Part shown: positions 41,516-49,371 of the stretch, piece after piece
How the letters are laid out: every line of letters begins with the position of its first letter
Position numbering within the stretch: position 1 is the stretch's first letter
Source of the DNA: Phycisphaeraceae bacterium
GTDB lineage: Bacteria; Planctomycetota; Phycisphaerae; Phycisphaerales; UBA1924
Assembly (NCBI GenBank): GCA_023898685.1
Contig: CP060234.1
Location: forward strand, 186,001 to 250,000
Length of the DNA stretch: 64,000 nucleotides
Reading direction: 5' to 3'
The notes under the pieces: generated by a model
What the model was told of the DNA's origin: nothing
Database searches by the model: none
What the model saw: the letters and a program-made list of their open reading frames with translations, nothing else
Made by a program: the position numbers and the translations under genes

Positions 41516-42904
41516 TCAAACCGGCTTATCGGCTGTCTCGTCTTCCTGCTCAAGGTTCTTCGGGATGTCGAGGTCGTCCAGCTTGCGGTAGAGGCTGGAG
41601 ACCCCGATGCCCAGCTGGGCGGCCGTCTCGGCCTTGTCGTAGCGGTGCCGGCGGAGGGCCTGGATGATGTGCCGCCGCTCGAATCGGCTCATCGCCTGCT
41701 TGAGGTCGTCCACCGCGTGGTCGTCAGGCTCCGGCGCGGCCGCGGCGAACGGGAGGTCTCCTGCGTCCACGTCGCGGTCGTCGGCGAAGATCACGGCGCG
41801 CTCGATGACATTCTCCAGTTCGCGGACGTTGCCCCGCCACTCGTGGCCGAGCATGGCCCGCATCGCCTCGTCGGTCACACCGATCGGCCGCTTGCCCATC
41901 TGCGCGGCGAACCGCTCCAGGAAGTGGTGGATGAGCAGGGGGATGTCCTCCCGCCGCTCGCGGAGCGGGGGCAGGGCCAGCCTCACCACGTCGAGGCGGT
42001 ACATCAGGTCTTCTCGGAATCGGCCGGCCTGGCCGAGCTCGGCGAGGTCCTGGTTGGTCGCGGCGATGATGCGCACGTCGACCGGCCTGGGCTTGGTGTC
42101 GCCAACGGGCACGACAACCCGCTCCTCGAGCACGCGGAGCAGCGAGCTCTGCACCGAAAGCGGCAGGGTCGAGATCTCGTCGAGAAAGAGGGTGCCCCCG
42201 TCCGCCGCCTCGAAGTAGCCCTGGCGGTCGCGCACCGCCCCGGTGAAGGCGCCCTTTCGGTGGCCGAACAACTCGGACTCGATCAGGCTCTCGGGGATCG
42301 CCCCGCAGTTGACCGCGACGAAGGGCTTGTTGCGGGTGACCCCGTTGTAGTGGATCGCACGGGCGAAGAGCTCCTTGCCCGTGCCCGATTCGCCGAAGAT
42401 GAGCACGCTGGACCGGACCGCCGAGAGCTTGCGGACCTTGTCAAAAAGGCCTGTCATCGCCTGCGAGTCGCCGATGAGGTTGTGGAACGTGCTCGGCTCG
42501 GCAAGCTGCTCCGTCTGCGCCTGGTGGTCGCGGCGCATCGACCCGACCTCGAGCGCGCGCCGGACGCGGATGAGCACGTCCTCGAACTGCACCGGCTTGA
42601 GCAGATAGTCGGCGGCGCCCTCCCGCATCGCCGCGACCGCGCTCTCCACGGTGCCGAAGGCCGTGACGATGATCACCGGGGTCTGCGGCGCGATGCGTTT
42701 GGCGCGGCGGAGCAGCTCGGCGCCGTCCATCTCGGGCATGCGGATGTCGCTGAGCACGAGGTCGAAGCCACGCTCGAGCAGAAGGTCGTGCCCCTCGCGC
42801 CCGTTCGCGGCCTGCGCGACGTCGTAGCCCTCCTCGGTGAGCAGCTCGGCGAGCGACTCACGGAGCAGGTTCTCGTCCTCGACGAGCAGGATGGACTGGC
42901 CCAT
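41516..42904 (-). CDS. NtrC-family sigma-54 response regulator
   Basis: 462-aa activator. The receiver domain (1-120) has the phosphorylated Asp53 in SDIRMPEMDG, plus Thr81 and Lys103. The AAA+ domain has Walker A GESGTGKE (171-178), the sigma-54-contact loop GAFTGA (218-223), Walker B GGTLFLDE and arginine finger region REDLMYRLDV. The C-terminal Fis-type helix-turn-helix is near ETAAQLGIGVSSLYRKL. It is the first gene of a regulator-sensor-kinase operon lying between two cytochrome gene sets, so control of those genes is a reasonable inference. I did not find a correctly spaced sigma-54 promoter upstream of them. Confidence 0.95.
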   Translation of the reverse strand: MGQSILLVEDENLLRESLAELLTEEGYDVAQAANGREGHDLLLERGFDLVLSDIRMPEMDGAELLRRAKRIAPQTPVIIVTAFGTVESAVAAMREGAADYLLKPVQFEDVLIRVRRALEVGSMRRDHQAQTEQLAEPSTFHNLIGDSQAMTGLFDKVRKLSAVRSSVLIFGESGTGKELFARAIHYNGVTRNKPFVAVNCGAIPESLIESELFGHRKGAFTGAVRDRQGYFEAADGGTLFLDEISTLPLSVQSSLLRVLEERVVVPVGDTKPRPVDVRIIAATNQDLAELGQAGRFREDLMYRLDVVRLALPPLRERREDIPLLIHHFLERFAAQMGKRPIGVTDEAMRAMLGHEWRGNVRELENVIERAVIFADDRDVDAGDLPFAAAAPEPDDHAVDDLKQAMSRFERRHIIQALRRHRYDKAETAAQLGIGVSSLYRKLDDLDIPKNLEQEDETADKPV

Positions 42905-42917
42905 GCCGGCCTCCGCT

Positions 42918-43529
42918 TCAGGGCAGGTACTCGGCCGGGATGGGGGCGTCGGCCCGCTCGTAGTCCCAGTACATGTTCACGATCCACCAGCGGTCGCCGT
43001 CCTTGAGGAGCTGGACGCTGTAGATGCCGCGTGAATAGGGCTCCGGGGCCTCCTCGAACTGGCGGGATTCGTAGGTGCTCCACACCTGGGCGATGTTGCC
43101 GAACTGCTGGACCTCGCGGTGGATCTCTTTCTCGAAGTAGCCCCCCCGCTCCATGTAGGTCTTGTTGAACGCGATGTACTCCTCCATCTCCATCACCCAG
43201 ATGCCGCTGTTGGTCCCGCGAACGGGCCGGGCCGCGATCAGCCTCGCCATGGGCTGGAAGAGCGATCGCAGACGATCCCAGTTTCGCTCCTGTCCCTTGG
43301 GACCGGAGAGCGAGGCGTAGTAGGCCCCGACGATGGCGTCGATCGAGTCCACGTCCTTCGGGTTGGCCGGCGGCGGCTCCTTGAGATCCGGGTCATTCTC
43401 GAGGTGGGTGGTTTCCGGGTGGCCGCCGGGCAGCGTCGGGGCCTGGGGGTGGTTCTGCGGAAGCTGCGACGGGCTGGTCCCCTGAGCCAGGCAGAGCGAG
43501 ATCAGGATGGCGGACAGAGCGTGGAACAT
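42918..43529 (-). CDS. Exported NTF2/SnoaL-like protein
   Basis: 203-aa secreted protein. A signal peptide (MFHALSAILISLCLAQG) is followed by a Pro-rich segment. Then comes an NTF2-like cone fold at 75-203 (IDAIVGAYYASLSG, WDRLRSLFQPMARLI, VWSTYESR, YSVQLLKDGDRWWIVNMYWD). Such domains bind small ligands or act in assembly; no catalytic residues can be assigned. AAAGGAG lies seven bases before ATG 43529. It precedes the regulator gene on the same strand by 13 bases, so it is likely the first gene of the regulatory operon and could be a periplasmic signal input. Confidence 0.8.
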   Translation of the reverse strand: MFHALSAILISLCLAQGTSPSQLPQNHPQAPTLPGGHPETTHLENDPDLKEPPPANPKDVDSIDAIVGAYYASLSGPKGQERNWDRLRSLFQPMARLIAARPVRGTNSGIWVMEMEEYIAFNKTYMERGGYFEKEIHREVQQFGNIAQVWSTYESRQFEEAPEPYSRGIYSVQLLKDGDRWWIVNMYWDYERADAPIPAEYLP

Positions 43530-43692
43530 GGGTGCATCTCCTTTCGGGCCGAATCCGGGCCCGACCCCCGGGGTCATAGACCGGCGCAGGCCACCGGGCC
43601 AAGGCCATTGCCTTCAGAACACATTTTTCGCCCCCGGCAGGGCGAACGTTCGCCATGTGGGTGGATAAGTTGATAAATATATACGGAAAGCG

Positions 43693-43721
43693 TTGCCGGC
43701 GGCAGGCAGGACCAATAGGCT
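43693..43721 (+). promoter_or_regulatory. Possible sigma-70-type promoter for 43771 operon
   Basis: TTGCCG (43693-43698), a 17-base spacer and TAGGCT (43716-43721), about 50 bases before the ATG at 43771, in a locally AT-rich region that also contains ATAAATATATACGG. Weak -10; offered as a candidate only. Confidence 0.25.
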
Positions 43722-43770
43722 ATAGACGACCCCGGGGGTCCGATTCCAGCACGAATGACAAGGGAGCGCG

Positions 43771-45279
43771 ATGAAGCGTATCTGGGGATGGCTGTGGGCC
43801 AAGAAGCGCAAGTGGCGGGGGCTGGCGCTCGTCGCATTCGTTGTCTTCGTGGTCGGCAGCCTTGTGAGCGTTGAGATCACGAGCCAGCCGCCGTTCTGCG
43901 GCACCTGCCACATCATGAAGCCGTACTACGCGAGCTGGAAGGACAGCGCGCACGCGGACGTCTCGTGCGTGAAATGCCACATCCCGCCCGGCGCAAACAG
44001 CTACGCCCGGGCGAAGCTGAATGGGCTGGGGCAGGTCGTCGACGACGTGCTCCATCGCACGAGCTTCAAGCCGTCGGCGTCGGTCACGGCGCTGTCGTGC
44101 ACGCGGTCGGGATGCCACTCGATCGAGACGCTCGAGGGCATGAAGATCGACAACGGCGTGTTCAAGTTCCGCCACGACAAGCACATCGGACGGGTGCACC
44201 TCGGCGTGGAGATCCAGTGCGGCACGTGCCACTCGCACGTGATGGGCGACAAGCACTTCGAGGTCAACACGAGCGTGTGCATCAACTGCCACCTGCTCGA
44301 AGACGATCCGGCGAACACACGGCGCACGGTGTCTTCGCAGATGGAGCTTCGGCTCGCGATCCGCACCGGCTACGAGCCCACACCGGAGCCGGGCAGCGAT
44401 GTGGAGGCCCGCCCGCCGAGCACGTGCATCACCTGCCACGACGCGCCCGAGGAGGTTTTCGAATACCAGGGGCTGAAAGTCGATCACAAGGCCTTCCTCG
44501 AGTACGGGGCGTCTTGTGAGTCGTGCCACCGCAGCGCCACCGCGCAGCCCCCGCCGATCGAGGACGGACGCTGTGTCGAGTGCCACACCTTCGGGGTCGA
44601 GCGCGCCCTGCCGCCCAGGGAGATGCACCAGGCGCACCTGAACGGCGAGCACAAGATCGAGTGCTTCAACTGCCACGGCATGGTGCAGCACGGGCTGACG
44701 GCCCAGGCGATGTCGCTCGAGCAGTTCGACTGCCAGCGCTGCCACATCAATCAGCACTCGGCGCAGCGCGACGCCTACCTGCTCGCGGCCATCCCGCCCG
44801 CCGAGGCGGCGCACGGAATCCCGCAGCCCGGTGGCCAGGCGATCAACCCGATGTTCCTGGCCCACGTTGATTGCACGGGCTGCCACGTCGACCCAAAGGC
44901 CGCGACGGACAACCCGATGAACCCCGCCCAGATCCGCACGGCGTCGGCGGCGTCGTGCGACCGGTGCCACAAGCCTGGCATGGGCGAGAAGATGATCCCG
45001 CTCTGGCAGGACGCCACGCACAAGCTATTCGATGAGGCGACCCGCCGGATGGAGCAACTCGCGAGCGACGGCGCGAACACCGATCAGGCCGCCGGAATAG
45101 CCGACGCCAGGGCGCTGCTCGAACTCGTCCGGCTCGATGGGAGCTGGGGCGTGCACAATCCCGGCTACACCCAGGAGCTTCTCAAGAAGGCACTCGCGGC
45201 GCTGCCCGCGGCCTCTGACGAGCCATCCACCGACACGTCGTCGACGCCGCCGCCGGCGTCCAAGGGAGCACCGGATTGA
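43771..45279 (+). CDS. NapC/NirT-type multiheme cytochrome, 12 candidate hemes
   Basis: 502-aa membrane-anchored cytochrome. A single N-terminal helix (ALVAFVVFVVGSLVSVE) is followed directly by FCGTCHIMKPYY...SCVKCHIPP, the NapC/NirT-type pair that takes electrons from menaquinol. Nine further CX2CH motifs (CGTCH, CINCH, CITCH, CESCH, CVECH, CFNCH, CQRCH, CTGCH, CDRCH) and one CX4CH (CTRSGCH) follow up to residue 400. The last 100 residues are helical and heme-free. Typical NapC proteins have four hemes; ImcH of Geobacter is a larger relative. Likely a second quinol-oxidising entry point. The next cytochrome gene overlaps its stop by four bases. Confidence 0.9.
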   Translation: MKRIWGWLWAKKRKWRGLALVAFVVFVVGSLVSVEITSQPPFCGTCHIMKPYYASWKDSAHADVSCVKCHIPPGANSYARAKLNGLGQVVDDVLHRTSFKPSASVTALSCTRSGCHSIETLEGMKIDNGVFKFRHDKHIGRVHLGVEIQCGTCHSHVMGDKHFEVNTSVCINCHLLEDDPANTRRTVSSQMELRLAIRTGYEPTPEPGSDVEARPPSTCITCHDAPEEVFEYQGLKVDHKAFLEYGASCESCHRSATAQPPPIEDGRCVECHTFGVERALPPREMHQAHLNGEHKIECFNCHGMVQHGLTAQAMSLEQFDCQRCHINQHSAQRDAYLLAAIPPAEAAHGIPQPGGQAINPMFLAHVDCTGCHVDPKAATDNPMNPAQIRTASAASCDRCHKPGMGEKMIPLWQDATHKLFDEATRRMEQLASDGANTDQAAGIADARALLELVRLDGSWGVHNPGYTQELLKKALAALPAASDEPSTDTSSTPPPASKGAPD

Positions 45280-46682
45280 CCGGGATTTCCTCCATCATGG
45301 TCGTGCTGCTCGCCGGCGGGGTGGTGGCCGCGCAGGACATCCCCACGACGCGCGTGCGTGACTGCACGACGTCGGGCTGCCACGCGCCGATCGTGGATCA
45401 TCCGATCATGCACGGGCCAACGGCGATCGGGGCCTGCGACGCCTGCCACGAGTATGACGACCCCGCGCAGCACACGTTCGTCGTCAAACGCCAGGGGGCC
45501 GAACTCTGCACCTTCTGCCACCTGGGCGCCGACACGCAGCTCAGCCTGGTGGGCCACAAGCCGTTCGATGAGGGCCGCTGCACGGGCTGCCACGACCCGC
45601 ACGGCTCGACAAGCCGGAACATGCTCAAAGCGGCGACGACGGCCCAGCTCTGCGCCCTGTGCCACGAGGGTGCGATCCAGGGCACACACGTTCACACGCC
45701 GGCCGCCGCGGGCGACTGCCTGGGCTGCCACGGGGCGCACGGAGCCGAGCACGAAAAGCTGCTCAGCCGCACGGGCAACGACCTGTGCCTGACGTGCCAT
45801 CAGGACACCAAGCAGCTGCTCGCGACGGCGGAGTTGCCGCACAAGCCGGCGACGGAGAACTGCCTGAACTGCCACGCGGCCCACGCGTCGGACAACCTGG
45901 CCCACCTTACCTCGCCCCCCGAAGCGCTGTGCGAATCCTGCCACCCGGGCCCCCCGCAGATCGCACGAGCGGCCAAGTTCAAGCACGACGCCGTGCTCGA
46001 GGGCAAGGCCTGCCTGAACTGCCACCAGCCGCACGCGAGCAACCACGAGGGCATGCTCAAGTCCGACCCAGTCGGGGCGTGCCTGGTCTGCCACGACAAG
46101 CCGATCACGCTCGACGACGGAAAGGTGGTGGGGAGCGTCGCGGACATCGCCAAGAAGGGCGAGTTTCTGCACGGCCCGGTGCGCCAGGGGCTGTGCACGG
46201 GTTGCCACGAGCTTCACGGCTCGGACCATTCGCGCCTTCTCGCGGCCGAGTACACACCCAACTTCTACGAGCCGTTCAGCCTTGAGTACTACGCGCTGTG
46301 CTTCAAGTGCCACGCCCAGGAACTCGTGCTCAACCGCGAGACGACGGCCGAGACCAACTTCCGCAACGGCGGCCTGAACCTGCACTACGCGCACGTGAAC
46401 CAGGACAAGCAGGGGCGATCGTGCCGGTCGTGCCACGCGACGCACGCGAGCGTAAACGAGCTGCACATCGTCGAGAAGGTGCCGTATGGCAAGTGGGAGC
46501 TCCCGCTGAACTTCAAGCGGACCGATACGGGCGGGTCGTGCAACCCGGGCTGCCACCGCCCCGCGACCTATGACCGGGTCAACGCCACGATCGGGATCGA
46601 AGGGTCGGACCAGGAAGAGACGCCTGCGCCGCCACCCGCTGCGACCGATCCCACGGACGAACCCGCGCCCAGCGGCGGGTGA
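45276..46682 (+). CDS. Multiheme cytochrome c, 15 candidate hemes, doubled-CXXCH type
   Basis: 468-aa exported cytochrome, paralog of the two in the first operon. It starts at TTG 45276 within the upstream stop (TTGA overlap), with GGGAG seven bases before it. The signal peptide is ISSIMVVLLAGGVVAAQ. Heme sites: CTTSGCH (CX4CH) first, 13 CX2CH motifs, CNPGCH (CX3CH) last. Shared blocks with the 36538 protein include HAPHASNHE-like HQPHASNHEGML and CLVCHDKPI. The acidic/Pro tail after residue 440 has no heme. Coupled translation with the NapC-type protein suggests direct electron transfer between the two. Confidence 0.93.
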   Translation: MTGISSIMVVLLAGGVVAAQDIPTTRVRDCTTSGCHAPIVDHPIMHGPTAIGACDACHEYDDPAQHTFVVKRQGAELCTFCHLGADTQLSLVGHKPFDEGRCTGCHDPHGSTSRNMLKAATTAQLCALCHEGAIQGTHVHTPAAAGDCLGCHGAHGAEHEKLLSRTGNDLCLTCHQDTKQLLATAELPHKPATENCLNCHAAHASDNLAHLTSPPEALCESCHPGPPQIARAAKFKHDAVLEGKACLNCHQPHASNHEGMLKSDPVGACLVCHDKPITLDDGKVVGSVADIAKKGEFLHGPVRQGLCTGCHELHGSDHSRLLAAEYTPNFYEPFSLEYYALCFKCHAQELVLNRETTAETNFRNGGLNLHYAHVNQDKQGRSCRSCHATHASVNELHIVEKVPYGKWELPLNFKRTDTGGSCNPGCHRPATYDRVNATIGIEGSDQEETPAPPPAATDPTDEPAPSGG

Positions 46683-46788
46683 GCCGGGGACGGCGAATCA
46701 GCGATCCAGCACGACAGCGAATCGGTCTCCGGTTCTGATGCCGGTACCGATCTGGTGCATTGCTGGTTTTCCGCGTTGCTGTTCTGCT

Positions 46789-47754
46789 TTACGGGAAGCT
46801 GAACTCCATCTGTCCGGCCCAGTTTCCCCAGAGGTGTCGGTTGTGCTGGAGGGTCTGCTCGTCCATCTGGCTGGTGAGGCTGAGGTCCTTCTCGCCCTTG
46901 GTGCCGGCCGAGCCGTCGAGGGTGGCGACGACGGCCTTGTTCGACCAGCGCAGATGGATCCGGCCCAGCGAGTTGGGGTCGTTGGGGTCGTAGGGCGTGT
47001 TGCTCGGCGTCACCGCGTAGTAGCCGTCGGGGAGGATGAAGCCGGTGGTCGAGGTGGCGGCGCTGTCGGCTTCATACAGCCCGTTGCGGGCCGAGCAGAA
47101 GACCATGAACTCGGAGGCGCCGACCACGTGGTCCTCGCGTTCGACCTTCTTGACGCCGAAGCCGGCGGGGATCATGCCGCCGAAGGAGTCGCCGGGCCGG
47201 CCGAAGTCGAACCCGGGGATGCCGCCGATGCAGGCGTTCATGCCGAGGCTGGGCACGAGGTTGGTGTTGTAGGTGTAGACGAGCTCGTCCATGTGGTTGC
47301 GGTCGAACTCGTGGAGGATGCGGGCCTGCTCGTTGACGAGGATCGCGCCCTCGACCTGGTAGTCGAAGTAGGGCGCCAGCCGCCACGGATAGCCCGAGGC
47401 CGCGGGCGAGTTGCCCCAGCCCGAGGGGTGGCTGTGGGTGCTCGCGTCCCAGATCTTGGTGCCCAGGTCGTTGAAGACGTCCTGGGTCCAGTAGGGGAAC
47501 AGGCTCGCGTGCACGGCCGTGGTCGCCGAGTAGGCGGGCAGCAGCTCGCCGTTGTGGTCGAACGAGTAGGCGGAGTAGCCCATCATGAGCTGGCGGGCCG
47601 CGGCGAGCTCGAGCGACATCCGCGCCGTCTCGCGCGCCTTGCCCAACGCGGGCAGCAGGATGCCGATGAGCAACGCGATGATCGCGATGACCACCAGCAG
47701 CTCGATGAGCGTGAAGGCCCGCGCGGGCCGACGGGTCCAAGCCTGTCTGTTCAT
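46789..47754 (-). CDS. Type IV prepilin-like protein (DUF1559-type)
   Basis: 321-aa prepilin-like protein. The N-terminus RAFTLIELLVVIAIIALL is a type III signal for prepilin peptidase, with Ala instead of the usual Gly before Phe and the conserved Glu5. After the hydrophobic helix (GILLPALGKARETAR) comes a large soluble head typical of planctomycete minor pilin/pseudopilin proteins whose function is mostly unknown. Aromatic-rich pilin-like conduction cannot be inferred. ATG 47754 has GGAG six bases upstream; ATG 47766 is an alternative. It lies after a dockerin protein gene on the same strand. Confidence 0.82.
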   Translation of the reverse strand: MNRQAWTRRPARAFTLIELLVVIAIIALLIGILLPALGKARETARMSLELAAARQLMMGYSAYSFDHNGELLPAYSATTAVHASLFPYWTQDVFNDLGTKIWDASTHSHPSGWGNSPAASGYPWRLAPYFDYQVEGAILVNEQARILHEFDRNHMDELVYTYNTNLVPSLGMNACIGGIPGFDFGRPGDSFGGMIPAGFGVKKVEREDHVVGASEFMVFCSARNGLYEADSAATSTTGFILPDGYYAVTPSNTPYDPNDPNSLGRIHLRWSNKAVVATLDGSAGTKGEKDLSLTSQMDEQTLQHNRHLWGNWAGQMEFSFP

Positions 47755-47789
47755 CGTCCGCTCCATCTGATCTTCCCCCGGTTCGTGCT

Positions 47790-49163
47790 CTAGAGACCGG
47801 CCAGCAGCCGCGCGATCGCGGTCACGTCGGCCAGGTCGGTGTCTCCGTCGGAGTCCATGTCGGTCAACGCCGCGGCGTCGAGCAGCCCGAAGGCCCGCTC
47901 GAAGCCCGCGGGATCGGTCAGGGCCATCAACGCCGGCCCGAAGTCGCCCCGGTCCACCAGCCCGTCGCCGTTGAAGTCGCCCGGCGGCAGCGTGAGGTAG
48001 TCGAACTCGAGCGTGCACGGGTCGAGGTCGAAGACGGGCGGCAGCGTCGCCGAGCCCTCCTTGGTCAGCCAGTACGAGTACGACCCGTTGAGCCCGATGT
48101 CGGCGTAGGCGAGCTGCGAGGCCATCAGCGAGATCCAGCCCGCCTCGAGGCCCGAACGCAGGTACCGCTGGATCGCCGGGTCATCGACCCGCACGTCGAA
48201 CCGCAGCCGGTGGGCCGGCGGGATCTCGTCGCCCAGCGAGATCGGGTCCTGCCCCTGCCCGCCCACGCTGTGCCCCGGCGTGCCGTCGGGGATGAAGTAG
48301 GACTTGCCCAGCGCGAACACGTTGGGATCGAACCCGTCGACCGGGTCGGGCAGGAAGTTGCCGGTCGGGTAGTACGTGTCGTACGTCTGCCCGTCGTCGC
48401 CGACGTAGAGCCCGAAGACGAACTCCACCGCCGACTCGCCCGGCGAGAACAGCACGCTCCGCTCGACGCCGTTGTCGTCGAAGTCGATCGGCTCGGCGTT
48501 GTAGACGCCGTCGGTGTAGGCCGGCGTGCCCGTGCCCGTCTCGACCCAACTCGCCGCCGACCACCCGTTGTTGTACTTGACGCCGAACAGCTCGACCGGC
48601 TTGTTGCCGTCCTCGGCCGGCCCGAGGCTCACGTAGCGGGGCTCGGCGGGGACGTACTCCGAGCCCACCGGCGTCGAGCCGCCCCACACGTCGTAGACGA
48701 TGATGTCGCCCCCCGCCCACAGCGTGTTCTGCCAGGGGTCCGGGCTCGGGTCATAGATCGCCCGCGGCCCGGCCGGGTAGGTGCACGCGGTGAAGACCAT
48801 GCGGATGATCCTGATCCGCGCCGCGTCGGGCCCGGTGGGCACGCCCGCCGCACCGGTGTTGAACATCGCGACGAGGTTGGACTGGCGGCCCTCATCGGGG
48901 AAGGTGCTCATCCAGACGTAGGGCCGCGTGTTGCCCGAGGCGCCGATGTTGGAGTAGGTCGACGTGTCCTTCGTCGGCTGCACGAACACCGCCGAGTGCA
49001 ACTCGGGCCGCACCGCGTGGGCCACCCCGCCCGACCACCGCGCCGACGTCCCCGAAGGACCCGCCAACGCCAGCGCGGGGAGGCAGATGATTGACAAGGG
49101 AACGGTCATCGTGCCAGCGGATCGAGTTGATCGCGATAGGACTGAACTCGTTGTGTGAATCAT
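47790..49163 (-). CDS. Large exported protein with dockerin-type EF-hand tail
   Basis: 457-aa secreted protein. After the signal peptide (SIICLPALALAGP) the body is beta-rich (DIIVYDVWGGSTPVG, VEFVFGLYVGDDGQTYDT) with no recognised family. The last 65 residues contain two dockerin-like calcium loops, DFNGDGLVDRGDF and DMDSDGDTDLADV, ending in IARLLAGL. This differs from the GC-type tails of the 3.7-6.4 kb cluster. Start is ATG 49163 with a G-rich site upstream; ATG 49109 would also keep the signal peptide. It precedes the prepilin gene by 35 bases, so the two are probably co-transcribed, perhaps for surface display. Confidence 0.78.
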   Translation of the reverse strand: MIHTTSSVLSRSTRSAGTMTVPLSIICLPALALAGPSGTSARWSGGVAHAVRPELHSAVFVQPTKDTSTYSNIGASGNTRPYVWMSTFPDEGRQSNLVAMFNTGAAGVPTGPDAARIRIIRMVFTACTYPAGPRAIYDPSPDPWQNTLWAGGDIIVYDVWGGSTPVGSEYVPAEPRYVSLGPAEDGNKPVELFGVKYNNGWSAASWVETGTGTPAYTDGVYNAEPIDFDDNGVERSVLFSPGESAVEFVFGLYVGDDGQTYDTYYPTGNFLPDPVDGFDPNVFALGKSYFIPDGTPGHSVGGQGQDPISLGDEIPPAHRLRFDVRVDDPAIQRYLRSGLEAGWISLMASQLAYADIGLNGSYSYWLTKEGSATLPPVFDLDPCTLEFDYLTLPPGDFNGDGLVDRGDFGPALMALTDPAGFERAFGLLDAAALTDMDSDGDTDLADVTAIARLLAGL

Positions 49164-49371
49164 GAGTCCCCCCGGACTGCTCTCTCGTCACGATCGGCGT
49201 GCCTTCCACGACTGGCGCGCTGATAATTCATCATATGATAGTCCATATGTCCTGTATATCAAGCCCCTGCGACCACTTTGGGTGTAATCCGGACTTTTTC
49301 ATTCCAGAATAGGCCGCCGTGACCAAAGGCCACGCCAAAGAGATATTTGTTCGTTAATAGTACTATATCAA

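Noticed and set aside
42918..43529. Cytochrome in the regulatory block
   Set aside because: No CXXCH motif; the fold is NTF2-like.
43596..43611. Sigma-54 promoter upstream of the 43771 operon
   Set aside because: GG and GC elements near 43597 and 43610 have 11 or 12 bases between them instead of 10, and the flanks do not match TGGCAC/TTGC.
35105..46682. Identification of the 15-heme proteins as OmcS/OmcE/OmcZ-type nanowires
   Set aside because: Heme number and motif spacing differ, and by eye there is no sequence similarity; filament formation cannot be inferred.
46789..47754. Conductive pilin
   Set aside because: It has a large globular head and the ordinary planctomycete prepilin start; nothing supports conduction.
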